From positions 1 to 29,504 of the forward strand of contig JACQCJ010000014.1 in assembly GCA_016201685.1 (NCBI GenBank): DNA of 29,504 nt. The letters run 5' to 3'. Made by a program: the position numbers and the translations under genes. Below are positions 15,035-21,356 of the stretch, piece by piece (within the stretch, counting starts at the first letter, position 1; the number at the start of each line of letters is the position of its first letter). The notes below the pieces were generated by a model that made no database searches, was not told the origin of the DNA, and saw nothing but the letters and a program-made list of their open reading frames with translations. The DNA comes from Candidatus Peregrinibacteria bacterium. GTDB lineage: Bacteria > Patescibacteriota > Gracilibacteria > Peribacterales > Peribacteraceae.

Positions 15035-16392
15035 TCGATCTCACGGACCTCCGCAAGCGGCCTAGTGCCTACCAAGAGGCAGCGAAGAAGAAGCGCATCG
15101 CCGTGGATGTGAAGGCATTTTTGAAGTTGGATGATGAGCGTCGGAAATTTCTTGTGAGCGTCGAGGAGATGCGTGCGACGAAGAATAAGGTGAGCAAAGA
15201 CGTTCCGACGATGAAAGGCGACGCGAAGGCCAAGGCGATTGCCGAGATGAAACAGCTTTCGACGACGCTCAAAGCCTCCGAAGAAAAGCTTGCGGCGATC
15301 GAGCAGGAATGGAGCATGATGCAGCTCCTCCTTCCGAGCGTTCCTCTTCCGAATGTTCCCGTAGGGAAGGATGACACGGAGAACAGGGAAGTGCGGAAGG
15401 TTGGAGATGTGACAGTGCATCCTTCGACCCTTCGATCTGACTCAGGGCAGGCGGGGCTCGGGATGACACCATCAACGTTAAAGGATCACGTGACGCTCGG
15501 CACGGAACTCGACATCATCGACATTCCGCGTGGCGTGAAGGTGGCCGGAGCGCGGAGTTATTTTTTGAAGGGGGACGGGGCGCGGCTCGAGCTCGCGGTG
15601 CTGCTTTTCACGCTCGATCACCTGGTGAAGAAGGGCTACACGCCGTTTCTGCCGCCGCTCCTCGCCAATTGGGAGGCGATGATGGGCACGAGCTACTTCC
15701 CCGGGGGAGAGGAGCAGGCGTACGCCGTGGGGGTGCAGCACAGGCGGGGCGAGCCGATCGAGAGCGACGACGCGTATCTCATCGGTACCTCGGAAGTCTC
15801 CGTTGCGAGTTATCACAAAGATGAAGTGCTCTCAGAAGAAGAATTGCCCAAGCGCTACTGCGGTCTGAGCAACTGCTTCCGCAGAGAAGCCGGGACATAC
15901 GGCAAGGACACCCACGGCCTCTACCGCATCCATCAATTCCAGAAAGTCGAACAGGTCGTCCTCTGTGTGAACGATCCCGAGGTGAGTGCACAGATGCACA
16001 AGGAACTCCTGACCAACGCCGAAGAAGTCCTCCAGGCCCTCAAGCTCCCCTACCGCATCGTCGACGTGTGCACGGGCGAGATGGGGAGAGGCCAAGTGTT
16101 CAAGAACGACATCGAGACGTGGATGCCTTCTCGCAATGCCTATGGAGAGACGCACAGCTGCTCCACCTTTTACGACTTCCAGGCGCGGCGGCTCAACATC
16201 AAGTACACAACGAAGAATGGGGAGAAGAAGTTCGTCCACACGCTGAACAACACCTGTATCGCCTCACCCAGAATCCTGATCCCGATTCTGGAGATGTATC
16301 AGAACGAGGATGGATCGGTGACGGTGCCCGAGGTGTTGCGCCCGTACATGTCCGGACAGGCGGTCATCAAACGGAGAACGCAGTCACCCTGA
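15031..16392 (+). CDS. serS: Seryl-tRNA synthetase
   Basis: Charges tRNA(Ser) with serine; class II homodimer. The N-terminal coiled-coil arm that grips the tRNA variable arm spans about 30-105 (FLVSVEEMRATKNKVSKDV, LKASEEKLAAIEQEW). The catalytic core has motif 1 around LPPLLANWEAM, then GTSEVSVASYH, motif 2 (CFRREAGTYGKDTHGLYRIH, FQKVEQV) and motif 3 (NNTCIASPRILIPILEMYQN). At 453 residues it is about 25 longer than usual. The excess is an in-frame repeat at 15418-15465 between arm and core (VHPSTLRSDSGQAGLGMTPS), where homologs run straight into the KDHVxLG segment. A second repeat supplies the last codons and the stop. Confidence 0.97.
   Translation: MIDLTDLRKRPSAYQEAAKKKRIAVDVKAFLKLDDERRKFLVSVEEMRATKNKVSKDVPTMKGDAKAKAIAEMKQLSTTLKASEEKLAAIEQEWSMMQLLLPSVPLPNVPVGKDDTENREVRKVGDVTVHPSTLRSDSGQAGLGMTPSTLKDHVTLGTELDIIDIPRGVKVAGARSYFLKGDGARLELAVLLFTLDHLVKKGYTPFLPPLLANWEAMMGTSYFPGGEEQAYAVGVQHRRGEPIESDDAYLIGTSEVSVASYHKDEVLSEEELPKRYCGLSNCFRREAGTYGKDTHGLYRIHQFQKVEQVVLCVNDPEVSAQMHKELLTNAEEVLQALKLPYRIVDVCTGEMGRGQVFKNDIETWMPSRNAYGETHSCSTFYDFQARRLNIKYTTKNGEKKFVHTLNNTCIASPRILIPILEMYQNEDGSVTVPEVLRPYMSGQAVIKRRTQSP
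15418..15465. repeat. CCTTCGA / CTCAGGG dispersed repeat inside serS
   Basis: Bounded by CATCC (15418-15422) and GGATG (15461-15465), with CCTTCGAC, CTGACTCAGGGC and GGCTCGGGATGAC inside. It is the same family as 12802, 16383 and 21290, here in a longer form. It is translated in frame as a Ser/Gly/Thr-rich linker. Confidence 0.75.
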
Positions 16393-16410
16393 GCTCGCCG
16401 AATGGGTGAC
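16383..16410. repeat. Hairpin repeat supplying the serS stop codon
   Basis: GTCACCC (16383-16389) pairs with GGGTGAC (16404-16410) around TGAGCTCGCCGAAT. The TGA that ends serS (16390-16392) is the first triplet of the loop. It belongs to the CCTGAGC...CGAAGG family and could act as a bidirectional terminator between serS and the convergent small gene, but lacks a T-run. Confidence 0.65.
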
Positions 16411-16428
16411 GATTTCGGAGGTGCTGCA

Positions 16429-16710
16429 TTACGAGCTGGAAACGTATCCAACGGTGAATCCTTGCCCCTCCACATATGATAATCTGCCGGATTTTCCATG
16501 AGCCTCGAGACAGTCGAGTACATCTTCGGCTTGTGTTTTTGTTAATCGAAAAATCGTATTGCAAACGTTGACAGAGGGCAATGACTGCGCATGCAGTGCC
16601 ACATCGATCAGCTCACATGCTTGCTGGGAAATCTGCCATCCAGATGGAAGTGGCTTTTCTGTCGGCGCGGAAGGAACCCATTCCCGGAGCGTCATATCTT
16701 CTTCTGGCAT
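16429..16710 (-). CDS. Hypothetical small protein
   Basis: About 93 residues from ATG 16710 (MPEEDMTLREWVPSAPTEKP); the frame is open to a GTG at 16755 and another ATG lies at 16695. The body reads as real protein: SGWQISQQACELIDVALHAQ, then LTKTQAEDVLDCLEAHGKSG and RLSYVEGQGFTVGY, a helix-rich pattern that could be a small winged-helix or regulatory protein, though no family was recognised. It converges with serS. Its upstream region contains a perfect GCACAA-4-TTGTGC dyad. Codon composition resembles the neighbours. The start is uncertain. Confidence 0.5.
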   Translation of the reverse strand: MPEEDMTLREWVPSAPTEKPLPSGWQISQQACELIDVALHAQSLPSVNVCNTIFRLTKTQAEDVLDCLEAHGKSGRLSYVEGQGFTVGYVSSS

Positions 16711-16761
16711 ATCCGCTTCACGTCCCCACCTACGACATCTTGAACTGATTTTCACTTATTG

Positions 16762-16777
16762 GCACAACATCTTGTGC
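16762..16777. promoter_or_regulatory. Operator-like dyad GCACAA-CATC-TTGTGC
   Basis: A perfect 6-bp inverted repeat with a 4-base centre lies 52-67 bases upstream of the small gene's ATG at 16710. It is suited to binding a dimeric regulator, possibly the gene's own product. No T-run follows, so a terminator is less likely. Confidence 0.35.
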
Positions 16778-16993
16778 TAAAAATGGGTTAGGGGACGTTA
16801 TGCAGATATGCCGGATCTTCTTATCATCCTCTTCTTCTCTTCGCAATCAAGATGCTTTGACGAGGATTTGACGAGGAGGTTGCAAGGTCTACCAGCTCTG
16901 CGAGGAGTTGAATCTGACGCCGTGTGATAACAAATTGCAATGAAAGGCCATTATTCCGAAAGGCTAAGTTCTCCCTCCAGCCTCCGCAGAAGC

Positions 16994-17140
16994 TGCCCAC
17001 CGCAGACTTGGCGAAGGTGGGCATCTGGTATTTCAATACTGTTCTCTGCCGCGGCTGGCAAGCCTCTCGTACCGCGCAGCCTTCACTCAAGCGACGATTA
17101 TGCGAAACCAAACGCAGAGACCATTCATGGTGTTTCCAAC
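16994..17140 (+). pseudogene. Dispersed hairpin plus possible relic of a GIY-YIG-type reading frame
   Basis: TGCCCACC (16994-17001) and GGTGGGCA (17016-17023) form a perfect 8-bp stem around GCAGACTTGGCGAA. Directly after it one frame reads IWYFNTVLCRGW, then about 15 residues, then LKRRLCETKRR, reminiscent of the WYfYILlC...RRLxEH pattern at the start of GIY-YIG domains but lacking clear GIY and YIG strands. The pattern is suggestive only. Otherwise the 440 bases between 16711 and 17150 contain no gene I can support; an 95-codon minus-strand frame (16824-17111) resembles nothing known. Confidence 0.25.
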
Positions 17141-17150
17141 GCGAAACGGC

Positions 17151-18410
17151 TCAGGGTAGAATCTTCTGGAACGCCCCCTTATCTTCTTCTTTCCCAATAA
17201 CCACGAGTCGCATCTCTTCTGATTTGAGAATCCTCGCGGCGAGCGCGTTGACTTGAGGGACGGTGACTTTCTCGATCTCCGCAATGTACTCGGGGATGTC
17301 GCGGGTGTGGGGGTAGAGGAGTTGCTGCTTGCCGTAGAAATGTGCTCGCTCTTCGCTGTCCTCAAGCGAGAGCATGATTTTTCCCTTGAGATACTCCTTC
17401 GCTCTGCGCAGTTCTTCGTCCGTGACGCCGTCCTTCGCGCAGGTCATGTACTCGTGCAGGATGCGCTCGAGGGCTTCGTGGAGGCGCGATTGGTCCACGC
17501 CCGCGCGCGTGGAGAGCGACCCCGCATCGAGGTAGCCGTCGATCTCGGTGGCGATGTAGTAGCAAAGGCCGTGTGCCTCGCGAATATGGAGGAACATCCG
17601 AGAACTCATGTTGCCGCCGAGGATCACGGCGAGGATTTTGCTCGCGAAGTGATCCTTGTGCTGCGAGGAAACACCGGGGACGCCGATCACCAGATGCGCC
17701 TGCTCCGTGTTCTTCGTGCGCAGGAAAATCTTCCCCGCGCCGTACGTGGTGAAGGGATGGAAGTTGCGGACGCAATCCCCGCCGATGGGGAGGAAGAAGT
17801 CCTTCGCAAATTTCTGCGACTGCTTTAGTGTGATCTTCCCCGCCATCGTCAGCACCAGGTTCTTGGCGGTGTAGAGCTCATCTTTGTGCTTGCGAAAATC
17901 CGTCTGCGTGACGGAGCGGATCAATTCCTCCGTCCCGATCGTATCCCACCCGAGTGGATGATCCCCGTAGAGCAGTTGCTCAAAGTCCCACCCCGCGCGG
18001 TACATGGGTGTGTCCTGGTACATCCGCTCCTCCTCGATGATCACCCCTCGCTCCTTTTCGATTTCCTCCGGCGGGAACGACGCATGGATGAGCATGTCGC
18101 TGAGCACGTCGCACGCGAGCTCGGCCTTGGCGGCGGCCACTTTGACGAAGTATCCGGCGTACTCCTTGCCCGTGAACGCATTGAAGTCGCCGCCCACCCC
18201 GTCGATCGCCGCGCTCACTTCCTTCGTGTTGCGGTACGTCTTCCCGCCCTTGAAGAACATGTGTTCCAAAAAGTGGCTGATGCCCCGTTCCTTCTGCTCC
18301 TCGTAGCGCGATCCCGCACCCGCGAACACCATGATGGTAACGGATTCGGTGCCCTCGGTGGGAGCGGTGAGGAGAGGGAGACCCGTGGAGAGGTGATCGA
18401 GATGGAACAC
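17151..18410 (-). CDS. M16-family zinc peptidase (processing-peptidase-like)
   Basis: A 419-residue zinc metallopeptidase of the pitrilysin/processing-peptidase family, which degrades or trims short peptides inside a clamshell chamber. The inverted zinc motif HFLEH (46-50) is followed by the distal glutamate in EKERGVIIEE (about 120-130). Family blocks GGDFNAFTGKEYAGYFVKV, HPLGWDTIGTEELI and the second-domain HLVIGVPGVSSQHKDHFASK are present. The length fits a single-chain bacterial M16B member. No signal peptide is seen, so it is cytoplasmic. GTG (18410) is the start, seven bases after TACACT (18418-18423), which suggests a leaderless mRNA. It is divergent from rpmH, with a heptamer hairpin between them. 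Confidence 0.95.
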   Translation of the reverse strand: MFHLDHLSTGLPLLTAPTEGTESVTIMVFAGAGSRYEEQKERGISHFLEHMFFKGGKTYRNTKEVSAAIDGVGGDFNAFTGKEYAGYFVKVAAAKAELACDVLSDMLIHASFPPEEIEKERGVIIEEERMYQDTPMYRAGWDFEQLLYGDHPLGWDTIGTEELIRSVTQTDFRKHKDELYTAKNLVLTMAGKITLKQSQKFAKDFFLPIGGDCVRNFHPFTTYGAGKIFLRTKNTEQAHLVIGVPGVSSQHKDHFASKILAVILGGNMSSRMFLHIREAHGLCYYIATEIDGYLDAGSLSTRAGVDQSRLHEALERILHEYMTCAKDGVTDEELRRAKEYLKGKIMLSLEDSEERAHFYGKQQLLYPHTRDIPEYIAEIEKVTVPQVNALAARILKSEEMRLVVIGKEEDKGAFQKILP

Positions 18411-18423
18411 GCGCGGAAGTGTA

Positions 18424-18509
18424 CAGAGTTCAGTGGTTCAGAGTACAGATCCTTTGAATACGCAGCCAAGAGCTCTGATCCGTTGAACTCTGAACTCTGT
18501 TCTCTTGTC
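18424..18509. repeat. Inverted heptamer array between the M16 gene and rpmH
   Basis: Left units of the CAGAGTT type (18424-18450) and right units of the GAACTCT type (18484-18509) are reverse complements and could form a stem around AGCCAAGAGCTC. The left edge touches the -10 of the M16 gene and the right edge is about 10 bases before the rpmH ATG, so the element occupies the entire divergent regulatory region. The same GAACTCT unit occurs in the pheT element. Confidence 0.75.
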
Positions 18510-18518
18510 AGAATCTTC

Positions 18519-18698
18519 ATGGCCCAGTACCCTGGCCCGGCCATGTTAAACAAGCTCCGCTGGCGTCGTCGGCTCCGGGTGCACGGGTATCTCAAGCGCA
18601 GCAAGACTGTGAACGGTCGGAAAGTTCTGGCGCGCCGTCGCAGGCAGGGGCGCAAGCAATTGACGGTGCAGCATCGACAAAAAGGAAAGAATCTCTGA
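18519..18698 (+). CDS. rpmH: Ribosomal protein bL34
   Basis: A 59-residue, strongly basic protein of the large ribosomal subunit. The core LKRSKTVNGRKVLARRRRQG, then RKQLTV, is the diagnostic bL34 block; the segment before it (KLRWRRRLRVHGYLKR) replaces the usual KRxxTHGFRxRM. The start may be ATG 18519 (MAQYPGPAM) or ATG 18543 (MLNKLRW). A C-terminal tail (QHRQKGKNL) extends beyond typical bL34. In many bacteria rpmH sits beside dnaA at the origin; here it is about 11 kb from the DnaA boxes and has no rnpA following. Confidence 0.92.
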   Translation: MAQYPGPAMLNKLRWRRRLRVHGYLKRSKTVNGRKVLARRRRQGRKQLTVQHRQKGKNL

Positions 18699-18709
18699 AC
18701 GTTATTTTG

Positions 18710-18773
18710 TTCCTTCGTTATCTCGTTATTTCGAGCGACAGTTGTGAGGAGGTGAACGAAGTAACGAATGGAA
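18710..18773. repeat. 8-base-period inverted repeat after rpmH
   Basis: Left arm TTCCTTCGTTAT plus CTCGTTAT (18710-18728) and right arm GAACGAAGTAACGAATGGAA (18754-18773) are imperfect reverse complements built of TTCGTTA-like units with a period near eight. It begins 12 bases after the rpmH stop and ends at the -10 of the next gene, so it may end rpmH transcription. Confidence 0.6.
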
Positions 18774-18789
18774 GGTGTACGATATCCAT

Positions 18790-19095
18790 GTGTTGAAATT
18801 CCTCCACCAACTCAGCGCCGTCTTCTTCTATCTGCTGGGAGGTTCCTTCTTCGTCGCATATCTTTTCCTTCGAAACAACATCGGCGACACTTGGCCCGCA
18901 TGGTGGCTGCAAGTGGCTGATCTCCCGCTTGCACTGTCCGCATTGATGTACGGCGGGCTCAGTTTGTATCAAAGTCTCACGATCAAAGGACATTCCCGCG
19001 CACTTGGATGGACGATCGGCGTGATCACGGGCGTCTTCTTCCTCTTCCTCGTGTTCCTGAACTTCTCGAATCTGTGGTGGGGTGGGATGAAGTGA
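18790..19095 (+). CDS. Small three-helix membrane protein, unknown function
   Basis: A 101-residue hydrophobic protein with three predicted membrane spans: QLSAVFFYLLGGSFFVAYLF, then about VADLPLALSALMYGGLSLY, then WTIGVITGVFFLFLVFL. The remaining residues are short loops (RNNIGDTWPAWW, KGHSRALG) and an NLWWGGMK tail. GTG 18790 is preferred because TACGAT (18778-18783) lies six bases upstream; GTG 18775 in frame overlaps that hexamer. No family was recognised. Confidence 0.7.
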   Translation: MLKFLHQLSAVFFYLLGGSFFVAYLFLRNNIGDTWPAWWLQVADLPLALSALMYGGLSLYQSLTIKGHSRALGWTIGVITGVFFLFLVFLNFSNLWWGGMK

Positions 19096-19111
19096 TAGAA
19101 AACATGCGATT

Positions 19112-20029
19112 TCATCTATCAAGCTTTTGTGGATAGTTTGGTTCAACAATACGTAGCATTTCTTGTTTTGCTTTTACTGCATTGAGAAATGTTTGCTTTT
19201 CTTTGGTAGTGGAATTCCTTGGCCATCGAAAAGTGATGCCATTACCAAGTCGTTCACCATTGAAAACAGGCGACTCTTTTACAACTTCTAATCCCCATTT
19301 TCTTCCGAACGCCAATGCTTCTTCACGTTTGCCATTACGATATTCAAGGGCAAGCTGACGAGATTGAACAGATTCATACTCTTTCGTATCATCGACGATC
19401 TTGAGAGTATCCGTTCTTTGTTCCACTTTTTTGATATTCTGATTCAAGACTTTCATAAAATCGTTGATGTCCCAGCTTTCAAGATCGGGAAGAACAATCG
19501 TGTGACTATTTCTTCCTTGGAATCGATACTCCACACTAACGCGCGCGTTCTTGCCATCGCTGCGGTATTTGAAGACGCAAGAAACACCTGCACTTCTCAT
19601 AAAATCAAATTTGAGCTCATTAGTTTTCTTGAAGAGAGTGCCCGATACTTTTTCCGGCCCAATTCTCTCTTCAATAGTTCTGCCGATATTTTCCAATTTC
19701 CGCAGAGCCGACTCCTGTCGCAAAGGAAGAATCTCGTTGCCTGATCGTTCGCTTCCTTGGAGCTGGGTCGAGGTAAAGTACTCCGCAGAAGAATCTTCTT
19801 CAGGGATGATATTCTCGGCATCTTCATGCTCCCGTTCTTTCAGTTCGTCCGAAGGATGATACTGAGAATGATATTCCTGTTGCTCATGATCAGAACGCGA
19901 CTGATTCGTCGCATGAGATCCTGCATCAACATTGTCAGCGTTGAAATCGTGGATATCGGGATTTCCGAACATGGGTGTTTGGGGTAGATGTTCAGGTAAC
20001 AGTATACCATTTCGTCGTTTGCTCTGCAT
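19112..20029 (-). CDS. Hypothetical protein, AT-richer than its neighbours
   Basis: A 305-residue soluble, charged protein starting MQSKRRNGILLPEHLPQTPM. The N-terminal third is acidic and His/Ser/Asn-rich (about 20-90). The middle has FDFMRSAGVSCVFKYRSDGK, NARVSVEYRFQGRNSHTIVL and DLESWDINDFMKVLNQNIKK, and the end a basic region (KWGLEVVKESPVFNG, NGITFRWPRNSTTKEKQTFL). No signal peptide, membrane helix or known motif was recognised. The DNA is visibly richer in A and T than the flanking genes, suggesting acquisition by transfer. It is divergent from the RelB antitoxin, and its own TACACT (20058-20063, minus strand) overlaps that promoter; AAGGA lies 10 bases before ATG 20029. Another in-frame ATG at 20077 is possible. 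Confidence 0.65.
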   Translation of the reverse strand: MQSKRRNGILLPEHLPQTPMFGNPDIHDFNADNVDAGSHATNQSRSDHEQQEYHSQYHPSDELKEREHEDAENIIPEEDSSAEYFTSTQLQGSERSGNEILPLRQESALRKLENIGRTIEERIGPEKVSGTLFKKTNELKFDFMRSAGVSCVFKYRSDGKNARVSVEYRFQGRNSHTIVLPDLESWDINDFMKVLNQNIKKVEQRTDTLKIVDDTKEYESVQSRQLALEYRNGKREEALAFGRKWGLEVVKESPVFNGERLGNGITFRWPRNSTTKEKQTFLNAVKAKQEMLRIVEPNYPQKLDR

Positions 20030-20042
20030 CCTCGCGTTTTCC

Positions 20043-20071
20043 TTGCCCTCAATCCAAGTGTACGCTATCAT
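20043..20071 (+). promoter_or_regulatory. Promoter of the relBE-type module
   Basis: TTGCCC (20043-20048), 17 bases, TATCAT (20066-20071), then six bases to the ATG at 20078. The same geometry precedes the orphan antitoxin at 8939. The palindromic words GTGTAC, ATGTACAT and CATATG around the start would suit autoregulation by the antitoxin. Confidence 0.5.
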
Positions 20072-20077
20072 GTACAT

Positions 20078-20338
20078 ATGAAGAAAATTTACTCTGCGAC
20101 AGAGGCACGCAAACAGTTCTTCAAGTTGATCCGGATTGCCGCCAAGCCCGGATCCAGCGTCACGATCACACTTGAGGGGCAACCGCCCGTGATCGTCATG
20201 TCGCAGGATGAGTTCGAAGGATGGCAGGAGACACTGGAGATCCTGTCCGATCCGCAAGCGATGCAGCAGATACGCGAGAGCGAACACGAAACCGAATTCG
20301 TCGAGTGGGAGGATGTGAAGAAATCCCTCAGTGTGTGA
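20078..20338 (+). CDS. YefM/Phd-family antitoxin
   Basis: An 86-residue antitoxin. The N-terminal DNA-binding half is MKKIYSATEARKQFFKLIRI, then PGSSVTITLEGQPPVIVMSQ and DEFEGWQETLEIL. The acidic tail (QQIRESEHETEFVEWEDVKK) is the segment that normally wraps the toxin. The RelE-family toxin begins one base after its stop. It is paralogous to the short orphan antitoxin at 8939, which lacks this tail. Its ATG lies six bases after TATCAT, so the mRNA is probably leaderless. It presumably represses its own promoter, which it shares with the divergent unknown gene. Confidence 0.9.
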   Translation: MKKIYSATEARKQFFKLIRIAAKPGSSVTITLEGQPPVIVMSQDEFEGWQETLEILSDPQAMQQIRESEHETEFVEWEDVKKSLSV

Positions 20339-20339
20339 G

Positions 20340-20603
20340 ATGTTCCGCGTCATCCTCATCCCGAAGGCACAGAAGCAACTTGAACGAGTGCCCAAGAGTC
20401 ACAAGGCACGCATTGCAGCAGTGATCGACGGATTGGCGAACGACCCCTACGGCGGCAAGAAATTAGAAGGGGATCTTGCGGGGTACTACGCCGTGCGCGT
20501 GTGGCCGTATCGAGTCGTCTACACGATTGAACGCGCCATCGTCACCGTGAAAGTCGTTCTCATCGGACATCGGCAGAGCGTCTATGAGCGATTGCGGCGA
20601 TAG
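20340..20603 (+). CDS. RelE/ParE-superfamily toxin
   Basis: An 87-residue toxin of the RelE fold: MFRVILIPKAQKQLERVPKS first helix pair, DGLANDPYGGKKLEGDLAGY, then the beta-sheet core YAVRVWPYRVVYTIER with the conserved Arg residues, ending VVLIGHRQSVYERLRR. The GHRxxVYxR ending is typical of ribosome-dependent mRNA endonucleases of the RelE branch rather than gyrase-targeting ParE, though this is not certain. It starts at the ATG one base after the antitoxin stop. The module looks intact, unlike the one at 8218-8942. Confidence 0.92.
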   Translation: MFRVILIPKAQKQLERVPKSHKARIAAVIDGLANDPYGGKKLEGDLAGYYAVRVWPYRVVYTIERAIVTVKVVLIGHRQSVYERLRR

Positions 20604-20607
20604 CGTT

Positions 20608-21147
20608 TCAATACTGCACCACCACTTCCCCACCCTCTTCGATCGCCGCCTGGCGCGCGGCGAGGAAGAGGTAATCGCTGAGGCGATTGAGGAAGATGAG
20701 AACATCGTGATTGATCTCCTCCCGCTTCTCGAGCGTCACCACCCACCGCTCGGCCCTGCGGCAGACGGTCCGCGCGAGGTGGAGGAGTGAAGCGCGGCGA
20801 TTGCCACCGGGGAGAATGAAGTGCGTCTGGGGCGGGAGCAGCGCTTCGAGCGAAACGATCCCTACGTCGATCTCTCGGACATGCGATGAACCGATGCGAT
20901 CCTCTTTTTCACGCGTTGCCAGGGGGGTGGCAAGATCGCCTCCGAGCCGGAACAGCAGATGTTGCACGCGCAGAAGACGTTCGCGCAATGCGGAGGGGGC
21001 AGTCGCTTCCGCAAGGACGAGGCCGATGCACGCGTTCAATTCATCGACGGTGCCGTACGCATGAATGCGCGCGTCATCCTTCGGGATTCTCTTCCCACCG
21101 AAGAGACTCGTGTGGCCCTTGTCGCCGGTCTTTGTGACAATGGACAT
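20608..21147 (-). CDS. ATP:cob(I)alamin adenosyltransferase, PduO type
   Basis: Transfers the adenosyl group of ATP to cob(I)alamin to make coenzyme B12. The 179-residue five-helix-bundle protein has the ATP-binding start MSIVTKTGDKGHTSLFGGKR, the DDxRIxAYGTVDELNACIG block, and the later FILPGGNRRASLLHLARTVC with RRAER plus LIFLNRLSDYLFLAAR, all PduO-type signatures. No corrinoid-synthesis or obvious B12-dependent gene lies nearby, so it probably serves salvage for an enzyme encoded elsewhere. ATG 21147 follows TATACT (21156-21161, minus strand) by eight bases, suggesting a leaderless mRNA. The frame is open much further upstream, but that region is repeat and non-conserved. Confidence 0.95.
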   Translation of the reverse strand: MSIVTKTGDKGHTSLFGGKRIPKDDARIHAYGTVDELNACIGLVLAEATAPSALRERLLRVQHLLFRLGGDLATPLATREKEDRIGSSHVREIDVGIVSLEALLPPQTHFILPGGNRRASLLHLARTVCRRAERWVVTLEKREEINHDVLIFLNRLSDYLFLAARQAAIEEGGEVVVQY

Positions 21148-21155
21148 GGATCTGG

Positions 21156-21161
21156 AGTATA
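21156..21161 (-). promoter_or_regulatory. -10 hexamer of the adenosyltransferase gene
   Basis: TATACT on the minus strand, eight bases before ATG 21147. GTGACA, a plausible -35, lies 19 bases further upstream. Confidence 0.5.
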
Positions 21162-21193
21162 CAGATGAATGTGCCAGGCTTGTCACAGAAAAA

Positions 21194-21338
21194 TTCCAAA
21201 CGCCACGCTTCCAGGAACCACACAATTTCTCAGCCATCAAGAAAACGTTTGAATCTTCAAATCTGATTTCTTGATGAATTGTTTGCCTGCCCTGAGCCGA
21301 GTCGAAGGGGGAATTTGGTGTCTTGGCTCTTGGTGCTT
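21194..21338. repeat. Heptamer hairpin element without cargo
   Basis: The left arm has heptamer-like units (CCAAACG, CCACGCTT, CCAGGAA, CCACACA) and ATCAAGAAA; the centre is TTTGAA-TC-TTCAAA (about 21248-21261). The right arm mirrors it with TTTCTTGAT, AATTGTTTG and, further out, TTGGTGT, CTTGGCT, CTTGGTG. The outer right arm is interrupted by a CCCTGAG...CGAAGGG repeat (21290-21309). Arm sequence and order match the terminal repeats at 3384-3413 and 4001-4030. It lies between the adenosyltransferase and pheT genes and fills most of the 209-base gap. Confidence 0.7.
21290..21309. repeat. CCCTGAG...CGAAGGG repeat nested in the heptamer hairpin
   Basis: CCCTGAGCCGAGTCGAAGGG is the fourth copy of the family found at 12802, 15418 and 16383. 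Its position inside an arm of another element suggests it inserted later. Confidence 0.65.
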
Positions 21339-21356
21339 TTCTCCGACCAAACCGCC

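Noticed and set aside
16824..17111. 95-codon minus-strand frame upstream of the M16 gene region
   Set aside because: No recognisable motif, it lies across a dispersed hairpin, and composition is not protein-like over its first half.
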